Positions 9,066 through 16,754 are shown, counted from the stretch's first letter. The stretch is 64,000 nt of DNA from Streptacidiphilus sp. P02-A3a (GCF_014084105.1 NZ_CP048289.1:2117922-2181921); one strand, 5' to 3'. Made by a program: numbers and translations. The notes: generated by a model not told the origin, from the sequence alone.

Positions 9066-9284
9066 TCAGGCGGTCGGGAACTGGCTTGCCTTGACAGCAT
9101 CGATGAAGGCTGAGAATGCATCGATTCCGAAGACCAGCGCGGGGCCGTTCGGGTCCTTGCTGTCACGCACCGGGACGGCTCCGGGGATGAATCCGGGGGC
9201 TGCTTCGATGCAGTCGCCGCTGTTGGTGCCGCTGTAGCTGCTCTTGCGCCACGGGGCTAGGGTCAGGTCGTGAGTGGTCGTCAT
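9066..9284 (-). CDS. DUF397 domain-containing protein
   Basis: 72 residues with the DUF397 signature: WRKSSYSGTNSGDCIEAA near the N-terminus, then VRDSKDPNGPALVFG and a terminal FIDAVK helix. DUF397 proteins are very common in Streptomyces and nearly always sit directly downstream of a DUF5753 helix-turn-helix regulator, where they are thought to act as partner or antagonist (BldB/WhiJ-type systems). That arrangement is kept here, but the partner gene upstream carries an in-frame stop. ATG at 9284 lies inside the regulator's extended 3' end, a 122-bp overlap that is longer than usual. Confidence 0.85.
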   Translation of the reverse strand: MTTTHDLTLAPWRKSSYSGTNSGDCIEAAPGFIPGAVPVRDSKDPNGPALVFGIDAFSAFIDAVKASQFPTA

Positions 9285-10134
9285 GTTCCAAGCTCTCCCT
9301 TGCTTTGCTGATCCATGCGGCGGACTCGCGGGGGGACAACGCATCCGCCCGGAGCAGATCATAGGTGCGCCTGTGGCGCGTGAGGACCGTCGGATCGTTA
9401 CTCAGGTGGCCTCGGTCCAGCGACTCTGAATAGACCCACTCCGCCCGGTCCGGCATCGTGATGAGCGTCAGGGACGTGTTTGGGGGCTGAATGTGTTCCT
9501 CGCCGTCCGGCGCAAGTTGAATGCGGACGTTCGGTAACTTGCCGACTACGAGCAACTGGTCGAGCTGGTCGAGCTGGTCGAGCATGACGGCCCGGCTGCC
9601 AACTCTTCGCCGGATGCACACCTCGTCCAGGACGACGACCAGGAGCGGCGTGTCATCGTCATTATCACCGCGCAGGAACCGCTTTTGCCGATCAATGCGG
9701 GCTGCGACGCGTTCATTGACTGGCTTCCCGTTAGGGTCTGGCTCTCGGGACAACAGGACGTGTGCATAGTCCCAGGTCTGCAACAATCCTGGTACCTAAC
9801 CGGTTTGGTACACATCGAGGCGTACAGCCTTCTTGTCCATCTCGGCTCGGTCCTGGAACCAGTCCGGATACTCAGGTGGGTACCAATCGATGTCATCCCA
9901 CATGTCCGTTAGCTGGGTACCCGTCTGTAGCAGCGCGTCGCCCTTCTCGGCCACTTCCCGGGACGGGACGTTCTTGCCGGTCTCGTACCCCGCAAGTGTG
10001 GAGCGGTCGAATCCGAGGTGACTCGCGAGTGTGACCTGGGTGAACCCACAGGCCTCCCGTGCCCGCTTGAGTAGTCGGCCCCACAGGGCTCTCGGTGTCT
10101 CCGCCTGACCCCTGGAGCCGTTGCGCTGACTCAC
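9163..10134 (-). pseudogene. XRE-family DUF5753 regulator interrupted by an in-frame amber codon
   Basis: Read from GTG 10134, the frame gives an XRE helix-turn-helix (RAREACGFTQVTLASHLGFDRSTLAGYETGKNVPSREV), then YPDWFQDRAEMDKKAVRLDVYQTG, and then TAG at 9796-9798. The same frame resumes with VPGLLQTWDYAHVLLSREPDP and a full DUF5753 domain to 9163. Intact relatives carry a residue such as Leu in place of this stop (LVPGLLQT), so one TTG-to-TAG change explains it. The DUF5753 half also carries an expanded LDQ repeat, and the C-terminus runs on into the DUF397 gene in another frame. It could be a recent pseudogene, a sequencing error, or read-through. It lies divergent from the lasso operon and might once have regulated it together with the DUF397 gene. 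Confidence 0.8.
9556..9582. repeat. 9-bp tandem triplication inside the interrupted regulator
   Basis: CTGGTCGAG is repeated three times without change, giving an LDQ-LDQ-LDQ stretch on the minus strand. Related proteins have a single EQL-type segment here, so this looks like a recent slippage expansion. Confidence 0.8.
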
Positions 10135-10703
10135 AACCCACCACCCATACAAATGTTCTGATGCCTTGCCTGATCTTGCTACCGCGATGTTGGAGTGTGC
10201 GACTCCCACGCTGCAAAGGCTGTTCCCGGGCCCCCTGTTTGGCAATCCTGGGGATACAGATGCAAACGAATAATGACGGCACGTCACAAGTACTCCGAGT
10301 ACCGGCGGCGGGTGATCGCATGACGCCCCGAAAGACAACGCCATCCCCAGCGTACCGACCGGCACCCGGCACAGCCGTCGGGGACGCTGCAACTGGGGTG
10401 GCATCGAGAGTGAGACCACCCCGGACATGCTCCGGCAGGCGACGCAGGATGAGCGTGTCTGACGGCTGACGCCAGGATCTTGATTGGGCACCGACTCGCT
10501 GAGCGGGCACGCGGTGACCGAATAGCCCCCGCTGCAACCGATGACGGAAACGCGGTTCTTTCGTCGCCCCTGAACCCCCACACCGGACGCGTGTTCCCCA
10601 ACCGTGGACCGGAGCGGGTCCAGCGCCCTTGTGACAAGCCGGATTGTGTCCGGACGCAAGGGATGTCCCATCCCACCTAGTAACCGGAAAGGAGGAACGC
10701 AGC
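10135..10703. other. 570-bp control region between the DUF5753 regulator and the lasso operon
   Basis: No convincing gene was found; open frames on both strands lack coding-type third-position bias. The base composition is less GC-rich than the flanking chromosome, for example around 10180-10280. The end nearest the operon carries CCGGATTGTGTCCGG, a short inverted repeat, about 60 bp before the precursor start. Promoters for both divergent units are expected here but cannot be placed securely. Confidence 0.5.
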
Positions 10704-10847
10704 ATGGAGGATCAGAACATGGCACCGATGGACCAGGGTGCCGACGCCTTGATTCCGCCGGCGGTCATCGTCTTGGGCGACGCCGCCACGCTGACTCGGG
10801 GCAGTAACCAGAACAGCACCGAGTCGAAGCAGACCCCGTACGACTAA
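10704..10847 (+). CDS. lasso peptide precursor, albusnodin-like
   Basis: 47 residues with an ideal ribosome site (AAAGGAGG, 10688-10694). The leader (residues 1-32) contains LIPPAVIVLGDAATLTRG, which fits the lasso leader pattern: a Pro needed for recognition, a Gly-Asp segment, and Thr31 at the conserved -2 position. The predicted core is GSNQNSTESKQTPYD. Gly1 and Glu8 are exactly spaced for an eight-residue macrolactam ring, and the tail carries the only Lys at core position 10. A cyclase, leader peptidase and GNAT acetyltransferase follow in the same operon, so acetylation of that Lys is expected, as described for albusnodin. The core itself is Ser/Asn/Gln-rich and was not recognised as a known lasso peptide. 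Ring size and modification are predictions. Confidence 0.85.
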   Translation: MEDQNMAPMDQGADALIPPAVIVLGDAATLTRGSNQNSTESKQTPYD

Positions 10848-10862
10848 TCGACGGGCTGAACC

Positions 10863-10895
10863 GGCGGCGGCTCCTCACTACGGGGGGTCGCCGCC
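10863..10895 (+). other. stem-loop between precursor and cyclase genes
   Basis: GGCGGCG (10863-10869) pairs with CGCCGCC (10889-10895) around a 19-nt loop. RiPP operons often have such a hairpin after the precursor; it can stabilise the upstream mRNA or attenuate read-through so that precursor is made in excess over enzymes. Confidence 0.5.
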
Positions 10896-10923
10896 TTCGT
10901 GACTGCGACAAGGAGGTGCCGAG

Positions 10924-12618
10924 TTGAACGAGTCTCCGAAATGGTTCGGGGGATGCGCACCCGGGGGACAGGCTGTCGTCCCAGTGGGTGCGGTCCTTGT
11001 CTGGACGGATTTCCTGCTGTGGACGGTGGGGGGCGACGCCGGACATCTGCGGACGGTTGAGCAGCACGGAGCGCGCCTTGCGGTGCTTGGGCCGTGCAAC
11101 GCCTCCGACCACGACATGTTCCGGGCTTTGGCGAGCGATGATCTCGCTGCAGCCGTTCGGCTTTGGGCGGGTGCGTTCACGGTCGTCCGGATCCAGGGGC
11201 CGGGTTCGGTGGAGATCCTTACCGACGCCTCGGGAGCCGCCCCCATCTACAGGGTGAGTGCCCCCGGTGGTGTGGTCTGGGGGTCGAGCGCTCGCGCTTT
11301 GTCTTCGCTGTCCACCGGCAGCATTGACATGGATTGGCTGGCTGCGTACCTGAGGGAGAGGAACGCACCGGCTGCCGGGCGGAGCGCATGGGCGGGTGTC
11401 TGCCCGGTTCCCGCCGGGTCCGTGATGACCTTGGGTACAGGGGGCCGTAGCTCAGTGGCCGACTGGTGGTCCGCCGTGCGCCGACCGCCCGGTGAGGTCG
11501 TGCCCGCTATCAGGTGGGCACTCAGCGAGGGAGTCCGCGTCCGAGTGGAGGGAGTCACCACCACATCGGATCTGGCGGGCATGGACTCAACCACGGTCGC
11601 GTTGCTGGCTGCCCGGCACGGTCAGGTTGCTGGCATGACTCTGCACCCCGCAGGGACCGAGGACGGCGGGGACATGCAGTACGCGCGGGCACTGAACGTG
11701 CCGAACCTGTGGCGCACCACCTTCCCGCTCGGCGTCCGCCATCTCCCCTTTACCAGGGGCCGGACTGTACTTCCGGCGACCGACGAACCGGCCCCCTCAA
11801 CCCCGGTGTGGGCCATGTTCGCCGAACAGTTGAAGGCGATAGCTGATGCCGGTTCAGGCTGCCACCTGACCGGGGACGGGGGCGACAACCTGTTCATGGC
11901 TCCACCTGCTCACCTTGCCGACCTTGCCCGCCGTGGACGGCTACTGCGGGTGGTGACTGACGCGCTGGACTGGGCGAGACTCCGCAAGCAGAACCCCCGA
12001 CCGCTGATAGCGGCTGCCCTCCGGAGGGACGCGGGACGTATCAACAGGGCCGAGCGGCCTCGTCCGGCCTGGCTCACGGTCGATGTCCCGGACCCGGTGT
12101 ATGGCGGCGTGGCGGGGGGCGATGCGGACGCGGTCCTCGTCGCGTCGATTCGCGACATCGCACGGTCGGCCCATTCGGAAGTCCAGTTGGCCGATGCGCT
12201 GGGAGTGGCGCTGCACAACCCCTACTTTGACGGGGCTGTGCTCGACGCGGTTGTGTCCGCTCCACCTGAGCGCCGCTTCTCCGCGCACCGATACAAGCCG
12301 CTGCTCGCCGACAGCTTCGCCGATGTGCTCCCGCCGACACACCGGGAGCGTGCGTCCAAAGGGCTGTTCGTGGGCGACTACCACCAGGGCGCGCGAGTCA
12401 ACTTGCCACGTCTGCTCGCCCTCGCCGACGGACGCCTATCGGCCCTGGGCCTGATCGACCCGACCCCGCTACGCGCTGCCATGCATGCAGCGGCCCTGGG
12501 GGCTCCGACGATTTGGCCGCCACTGCTGTCTGCCGTCGCGGCGGAGTCCTGGCTGGAGGCAGTTGAGACCACAGCGCGAACCGAATGGGCTGCGCCGACT
12601 GGATCGGGGGCACTATGA
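10924..12618 (+). CDS. lasso peptide cyclase (asparagine-synthetase-like, C protein)
   Basis: 564 residues, the usual length for lasso cyclases. TTG at 10924 is chosen from the strong AAGGAGG site seven bases upstream. The N-terminal glutaminase-like domain lacks the catalytic Cys2 of true asparagine synthetases (it starts MNESPKW), as in other lasso cyclases. The synthetase domain has the ATP-pyrophosphate loop as SDLAGMDST (residues about 213-221) and GDGGDNLF around residue 317. The enzyme is expected to adenylate the side chain of core Glu8 and close the macrolactam with Gly1, in the cytoplasm. It overlaps the next gene by ATGA. The ATP loop departs from SGGLDS in a way common to this enzyme group. 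Confidence 0.9.
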   Translation: MNESPKWFGGCAPGGQAVVPVGAVLVWTDFLLWTVGGDAGHLRTVEQHGARLAVLGPCNASDHDMFRALASDDLAAAVRLWAGAFTVVRIQGPGSVEILTDASGAAPIYRVSAPGGVVWGSSARALSSLSTGSIDMDWLAAYLRERNAPAAGRSAWAGVCPVPAGSVMTLGTGGRSSVADWWSAVRRPPGEVVPAIRWALSEGVRVRVEGVTTTSDLAGMDSTTVALLAARHGQVAGMTLHPAGTEDGGDMQYARALNVPNLWRTTFPLGVRHLPFTRGRTVLPATDEPAPSTPVWAMFAEQLKAIADAGSGCHLTGDGGDNLFMAPPAHLADLARRGRLLRVVTDALDWARLRKQNPRPLIAAALRRDAGRINRAERPRPAWLTVDVPDPVYGGVAGGDADAVLVASIRDIARSAHSEVQLADALGVALHNPYFDGAVLDAVVSAPPERRFSAHRYKPLLADSFADVLPPTHRERASKGLFVGDYHQGARVNLPRLLALADGRLSALGLIDPTPLRAAMHAAALGAPTIWPPLLSAVAAESWLEAVETTARTEWAAPTGSGAL

Positions 12619-13238
12619 GCAGGGCAAACACCGTCGCCGCGATCACCTCCTACGTCTGCTTACTCGTTGACTACGACACCGGACGCACCGAGTTGCGCCC
12701 AGCCTCCGAGGAAGCCGCAGCGCTGGCGGGGCACGTCATCGTCCTCCCCGAACCGTCATTGACATGGGGCACGGTGGAGCAACGGGCCGCTCTGGCTGCC
12801 GTACCGAGCAGTCCCCTCCGCTGGCGGGTGGGGGCCGTTGCGGCGGTGCTCGTCACGGCTGGGGCATTGATGCTCGGGCGTCGCCGACATCGCTTCCGGC
12901 GGCTGGCCTGGCTCGCGTGCTCGGGGCGGAAGCTACGACCCGCGACAGCGTGTCAGGCTCGCTACGCTGTGTGCGCGGTCCGGTGGGCGGCCCGCCTGAT
13001 GCCGACTCGGTGGGCGTGCATGGAGGAATCGACTTCTGCGGCGGTCCTGCTCGTCCTCGCCCGACGCCGGGCGGAGTGGCAGCACGGGGTTGCCGTTGAC
13101 CCCGCACGGCTGCATGCCTGGATCAACGACTCGGACGGTAACCCTGTTGAGGAGCCCGCCGACACCAGCCTCTACACCGCCACCTACACACCAGACGGAC
13201 CCGCATCGGTCGGGACCGGCAGGGAGTTGCAAGCATGA
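12615..13238 (+). CDS. lasso leader peptidase (transglutaminase-like B protein)
   Basis: 207 residues from ATG 12615, which overlaps the cyclase stop. The C-terminal 130 residues match the B2 protease: RPATACQARYAVCAVRWAAR, a Cys in RWACMEESTSAAVLL, His in LHAWIND and Asp in DGNPVEEP, giving the Cys-His-Asp triad. Residues 1-70 precede a hydrophobic segment (VGAVAAVLVTAGALML) and contain CLLVDYDTGRTELRPASEEAAAL. This loosely resembles the strand-helix pattern of a PqqD-type leader-recognition element, so the protein may be a B1-B2 fusion with a divergent recognition domain. No separate B1 gene exists in the operon. It removes the leader so that Gly1 is freed for cyclisation. Confidence 0.85.
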   Translation: MSRANTVAAITSYVCLLVDYDTGRTELRPASEEAAALAGHVIVLPEPSLTWGTVEQRAALAAVPSSPLRWRVGAVAAVLVTAGALMLGRRRHRFRRLAWLACSGRKLRPATACQARYAVCAVRWAARLMPTRWACMEESTSAAVLLVLARRRAEWQHGVAVDPARLHAWINDSDGNPVEEPADTSLYTATYTPDGPASVGTGRELQA

Positions 13239-13801
13239 GTGATCCACACATCCTCCTGTCCGGAGACAGGCTCGCCCTCGGGATGCCTCGACAGGATCTG
13301 CTTCCCGAGTACCACAGGTGGGAGAACGATGCCCGAACGATCATGGGCTACGGGAACCAGTGGGCCCAGGCGTGGGAAGTGCGCGCCGCAGGGTACGAGC
13401 GGCAGCGTGGCAACGACCGGTACCAGCAGTTCGAGATTGTGCAGCTCGACGGCCAAGAGGCTGTCGGCATCACCGTGTTGCAGATCAACACCTTTGTCCG
13501 GACGGCTGAGTTCGTGATCGTGCTCGCTCCCGAGGCGCGAGGAAAGGGCTACGCAGCCGAGGCGACGCGTCTGACGCTGGACTGGGCGTTCAACCTGGGG
13601 GCGCTGCGCATGGTCTGGCTCAAGGTCCTGGAGCCGAACCGGGCAGGGATCGCCGCGTACGCGAAGGCCGGATTCCGGGAGTCCGGACGACTTCGGCAGT
13701 CGGGGTTCTGGCTCGGTAAGCCGGTGGACGAGATCATCATGGACGCGCTGCCGGACGACTTCCCGGGACCGTCTGCGGTGGCTGCTGTCATCGGCGACTG
13801 A
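13235..13801 (+). CDS. GNAT N-acetyltransferase of the lasso operon
   Basis: 188 residues with the GNAT fold: VGITVLQINTFVRTAEFVIVLAPEARGKGYAAEA holds strand beta-4 and the acetyl-CoA loop RGKGYA, and MVWLKVLEPNRAGIAAYAKAGFRESG is the motif B region. It overlaps the leader peptidase by ATGA and so belongs to the same operon. In albusnodin-type clusters a co-encoded GNAT enzyme acetylates a Lys of the lasso peptide; the predicted core here has one Lys, at position 10. It could act before threading, and might also serve self-protection. Function on this peptide is inferred from context. Confidence 0.82.
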   Translation: MSDPHILLSGDRLALGMPRQDLLPEYHRWENDARTIMGYGNQWAQAWEVRAAGYERQRGNDRYQQFEIVQLDGQEAVGITVLQINTFVRTAEFVIVLAPEARGKGYAAEATRLTLDWAFNLGALRMVWLKVLEPNRAGIAAYAKAGFRESGRLRQSGFWLGKPVDEIIMDALPDDFPGPSAVAAVIGD

Positions 13802-13856
13802 CTTGATGGCTAACTGCTCGGCCCCGTTCGCCCGTGACCAGGGCGGACAACACGCA

Positions 13857-13893
13857 AGCGCCCTGTCCGGCTACCGAAGCCGGGCGGGGCGCT
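13857..13893. terminator. hairpin after the lasso operon
   Basis: A 14-bp stem (AGCGCCCTGTCCGG with CCGGGCGGGGCGCT, two G-U pairs, 9-nt loop) lies 55 bp after the acetyltransferase stop. It is well placed to end the operon. Its right arm falls at the edge of the duplicated regulator/MFS fragment. Confidence 0.65.
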
Positions 13894-14063
13894 CTGCCCG
13901 GCGCAGCATCAGGAACCCGCGGTCCTGTCAACAGGATATGCACACTCTCTCCAGGCCCCGGAAGATCACCGAACCATGGACACATGACCACCGACACCGC
14001 CCTCACCACCGACACCGTGCCGACGGCGACCGCTGATCCGGCGGCCTCGCCCGCCGCCGTCCG
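13880..14063 (+). pseudogene. truncated copy of the MmyB-regulator/MFS divergent region
   Basis: The stretch repeats, with substitutions, the control region found at about 7196-7446. Bases 13880-13920 resemble the start of the regulator gene (GCATCAGGAAC against GATCATCAGGAAC, regulator residues around FLMIRR). Then CAACAGGATATGCACACTCTCTCCAG and the following 130 bases match the MFS promoter and first codons. ATG 13984 gives MTTDTALTTDTVPTATADPA, against MTTDTGLTTATEPRATADPA in the intact exporter. The similarity ends after the Ala/Val segment. The frame then continues with LLGYLHKPLEVTVDQLLRLP, which faintly recalls molybdopterin oxidoreductases, and stops at 14196. It is a relic of a second regulator/exporter pair and not a working transporter. 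Confidence 0.75.
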
Positions 14064-14181
14064 CCTGCTCGGATACCTGCACAAGCCGCTGGAGGTGACG
14101 GTGGACCAGTTGCTGCGGCTGCCCGCCCGGCGGGCCCGGATCAGCCGCCGCCGTCACCGGGGCGGCGGGGTCCGGTTCGGG

Positions 14182-14868
14182 TCAGAGGTCGAGTAGTTCC
14201 TCGTGGAAGCCGCCGAAGCCGCGCTCCCGGTCCACCAGGTGGATCTCCAGGATCCAGTGGCAGCGCCGACCGGCCCGGTCGGTGCGCCGCAGCGGCTGGT
14301 CGCTGCCGGGGGTGAGGTAGTACTCGATCCGGTCGCCGTCGACCTTCTCGTGCGGGAACTCGCCGACCAGGTGCCCGGAGTGCGGGCCGCCGAACTCCCA
14401 TCCGGCCTCGGCCGTCAGCCGCCGCACCTCCGCGAACAGCTCCGCGCCGGTGACCTGCGGATGCGACTCGAAGTACTGGCGTCCGGCGGCGAAGACCCGC
14501 GGCAGGTCGGCCCGCAGCCGGTGCTTGACCGGGTCCCCGCCCAGCACGTAGGTCCGCCCGAAGTCCGCCTCCCACTCCTCGAACAGCGGGCCGAAGTCGG
14601 CGAAGACGATGTCCTCGGCCTCGATGACCCGGTCCGGCGGGTTCTCCTGGTAGGGGTGGAGCGTGTGCGGTCCGGAGCGGACGATCCGCTTGTGCCAGAA
14701 GCGCCTCACCCCGAACAGCTCGCCCGCCAGGTCGCGGATCCGGTCGCTCACCGCCTGCTCGCCCTGGCCGGCGGCGATCAGGCCGCGCCGCTCCACCTCA
14801 GCGAACAACTCGGCGGCCTTCGCCTGGGCGTCCAACAGTCGCTCCGCGCGCGCGGCTTCATCATGCAT
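14182..14868 (-). CDS. M24-family (Xaa-Pro peptidase-like) metallopeptidase domain protein
   Basis: 228 residues from ATG 14868. It matches the short M24/creatinase-fold proteins of actinomycetes. HKRIVRSGPHTLHPYQENPPDR precedes the metal-site region VIEAEDIVFADFGPLFEEWEADFGRTY, which has the two Asp positions, followed by SGHLVGEFPHE with its His and WILEIHLVDRERGFGGFHEEL with the Glu ligands. It probably cleaves X-Pro bonds or a related substrate in the cytoplasm, with two divalent metals. It is shorter than classical aminopeptidase P because the N-terminal domain is absent. The gene stands alone, convergent with the pseudogene relic and divergent from the YCII/sigma pair. Confidence 0.8.
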   Translation of the reverse strand: MHDEAARAERLLDAQAKAAELFAEVERRGLIAAGQGEQAVSDRIRDLAGELFGVRRFWHKRIVRSGPHTLHPYQENPPDRVIEAEDIVFADFGPLFEEWEADFGRTYVLGGDPVKHRLRADLPRVFAAGRQYFESHPQVTGAELFAEVRRLTAEAGWEFGGPHSGHLVGEFPHEKVDGDRIEYYLTPGSDQPLRRTDRAGRRCHWILEIHLVDRERGFGGFHEELLDL

Positions 14869-14984
14869 ACCGTGAACGCTAGGCGAGGCACCGCGGTCGG
14901 GGCCACCGATTCGCCACTCACGTGACCAGCGACGCAATGTGACGATGGGTCAGCTCGGCGGCCGGTCCGCGTCGCCGGGCGCGT

Positions 14985-15011
14985 CGCGCGGCGCCCGGGG
15001 GGCGCCGCGCG
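14985..15011. other. GC-rich 11-bp perfect hairpin
   Basis: CGCGCGGCGCC pairs with GGCGCCGCGCG around a 5-nt loop in the 250-bp gap upstream of the YCII gene. It could be a transcript 5' structure or a stray terminator; no more can be said. Confidence 0.5.
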
Positions 15012-15117
15012 GGAACTCGTGAGAATCTGCCGGTGGGGGGTGTCAAGACCGCGGCGGCGGCTCCGACCAAAGGGTGCCAGGGCCCCGCCGGGGCCCGCGA
15101 ACCACCGGGAGTCCGAG

Positions 15118-15489
15118 ATGAAGTTCCTGATCAGCATGCATATCAACCCGGCCGTGATGGACGCGCTGACCGACGAGGAGAAGACGGCCCTCGGGGTCGG
15201 CCACGGCGCGTTCATCGAGGAGCTGACGAAGTCCGGCGAGCTGATCGTCACCCAGGCGCTGGTCGATCCGTCCCAGGCGGCGGTGGTGACGGTGCGCGAC
15301 GGCCGGACGGCGGTGACCGACGGGCCGTTCCTGGAGGCCAAGGAGTACCTGGGCGGCTTCTACCTGGTCGACTGCGAGGACCGGGACCGTGCGGTCGAGC
15401 TGGCCGGACGGATCCCGGACGCCGCGATCGAGGGCCTGGGTGTCGAGGTGCGCCAGGTGATGTTCTCCGCGGGACCATTGGACGCATGA
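15118..15489 (+). CDS. YCII-related (DGPF-domain) protein
   Basis: 123 residues of the YCII/DGPF family. The motif is VTDGPFLEAKEYLGGFYLVDCEDRDRAVELAGRIP, with conserved Asp-Gly-Pro-Phe, in a ferredoxin-like alpha/beta fold. ATG 15118 is the natural start of the fold (MKFLISMHINP). The gene overlaps the sigma-factor gene by ATGA. YCII genes next to this sigma class are a known conserved pair (ECF42 group), where the small protein is a putative enzyme or modulator whose exact role is not settled. Confidence 0.88.
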   Translation: MKFLISMHINPAVMDALTDEEKTALGVGHGAFIEELTKSGELIVTQALVDPSQAAVVTVRDGRTAVTDGPFLEAKEYLGGFYLVDCEDRDRAVELAGRIPDAAIEGLGVEVRQVMFSAGPLDA

Positions 15490-16700
15490 CCGGACCAGCC
15501 GTCGAGGACCTGCTGCGTGAGCTCACGCCGCAGGTCCTCGGGGTGCTGGTACGCCGGTACCGGCAGTTCGAGGGGTGCGAGGACGCGGTCCAGGAGGCCG
15601 CCCTCGCCGCCGCCGTGCAGTGGCCCGCCGAGGGGGTGCCGGACAACCCGCGCGGCTGGCTGACGACCGTCGCCTCCCGGCGGCTGATCGACCGGCTGCG
15701 CAGCGACCACGCGCGCCGCGCGCGGGAGGCGGCGCTGGCGGCCGAGGCCCCGCCGCAGGAGGTGCCGGACACCGACGACACGCTGCTGCTGCTGTTCCTG
15801 TGCTGCCATCCGACGCTGACCGCGGCCTCCCAGACGGCGCTGACCCTGCGCGCGGTCGGCGGCCTGACCACCGCCGAGATCGCCCGCGCGTTCCTGGTGC
15901 CGGAGGCCACCATGGCGGCCCGGATCAGCCGGGCCAAGCAGCGGATCAGGGCCTCGGGCAGCTCGTTCGACCTGCCCGGGGGCGCGGCGCGCGCGGAGCG
16001 GCTCGGGGTGGTGCTGCACGTGCTCTACCTGATCTTCAACGAGGGCTACACCGCCTCCTCGGGCAGCGAACTGCTCCGCTCCGACCTCGCCCGCGAGGCG
16101 GTCCGGCTGACCCGGGCGGTGCACGCGCAGCTGCCCGAGGACAGCGAGGTGACCGGCCTGCTGGCACTGATGCTGCTGACCCACGCCCGCCGGGAGGCCC
16201 GCACCACCGCGACCGGCGACCTGGTGCCGCTGGACCAGCAGGACCGCACCGGCTGGGACCGGGCCCTGATCGACGAGGGCACCGCGCTGGCCGCGGCCGC
16301 GCTGGCGGGCCCGGCGCTGGGTCCGTACCAGCTCCAGGCCGCCATCGCCGCCACCCACGCCGACGCGGCCACCGCCGAGCAGACCGACTGGGCCCAGGTG
16401 CACGCCCTCTACCTGGTGCTGGAACGCATCGCGCCGAACCCGATGGTCACCCTCAACCGCGCCGTCGCCCTCGCCGAGACCGAGGGCCCGGCGTCCGGGC
16501 TGGCCCTGCTGGCCACCCTGGACGGCGACCCCCGGCTGGCCGGGCACCACCGGCTGCTGTCCGTCCGGGCCCACCTGCTGGAGCGGCTCGGCGACCCGGT
16601 CGGGGCCCGCGACCACTACCGCCGCGCCGCGAGGGCCACCGCCGGCCTCGCCGAACAGCGCTACCTGGACGCCCGCGCCCGCCGCCTCGGCCCGCGCTGA
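15486..16700 (+). CDS. ECF42-type sigma factor with TPR-like C-terminal extension
   Basis: 404 residues. Region sigma-2 is at residues about 10-75 (VRRYRQFEGCEDAVQEAALAAAVQWP ... RGWLTTVASRRLIDRLRSDHARRAREA) and sigma-4 at about 105-165 (QTALTLRAVGGLTTAEIARAFLVPEATMAARISRAKQRI). A C-terminal helical extension of over 200 residues follows (FNEGYTASSG, LARRAEART-like segments and NPMVTLNRAVALAE), which is the mark of the ECF42 group (DUF6596). It should direct RNA polymerase to its own promoters, and the extension is thought to control activity in place of a separate anti-sigma factor. No anti-sigma gene is adjacent, in line with this. Confidence 0.9.
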   Translation: MTGPAVEDLLRELTPQVLGVLVRRYRQFEGCEDAVQEAALAAAVQWPAEGVPDNPRGWLTTVASRRLIDRLRSDHARRAREAALAAEAPPQEVPDTDDTLLLLFLCCHPTLTAASQTALTLRAVGGLTTAEIARAFLVPEATMAARISRAKQRIRASGSSFDLPGGAARAERLGVVLHVLYLIFNEGYTASSGSELLRSDLAREAVRLTRAVHAQLPEDSEVTGLLALMLLTHARREARTTATGDLVPLDQQDRTGWDRALIDEGTALAAAALAGPALGPYQLQAAIAATHADAATAEQTDWAQVHALYLVLERIAPNPMVTLNRAVALAETEGPASGLALLATLDGDPRLAGHHRLLSVRAHLLERLGDPVGARDHYRRAARATAGLAEQRYLDARARRLGPR

Positions 16701-16726
16701 CCCGCCGCGGTGACCGCACCCGCGGC

Positions 16727-16754
16727 CGCCCGGGGTCAGTCGCCCGGGGTCAGT
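16727..16754. repeat. 14-bp tandem duplication at the 3' end of the SARP gene
   Basis: CGCCCGGGGTCAGT occurs twice head to tail and begins a third time. It covers the stop codon of the minus-strand SARP gene (16750-16752) and duplicates it, so a second stop lies just beyond. Confidence 0.75.

Noticed and set aside
10284-10676. Open frame upstream of the lasso precursor as a missing B1 gene
   Set aside because: The frame (minus strand, Arg/Ser/Cys-rich) has no PqqD-like pattern, wrong strand and no ribosome site.
14064-14196. Extension of the MFS relic frame, LLGYLHKPLEVTVDQLLRLP, as a molybdopterin oxidoreductase start
   Set aside because: The match is about 20 residues long and weak, the frame is chimeric and ends soon after; kept only as a remark on the relic.
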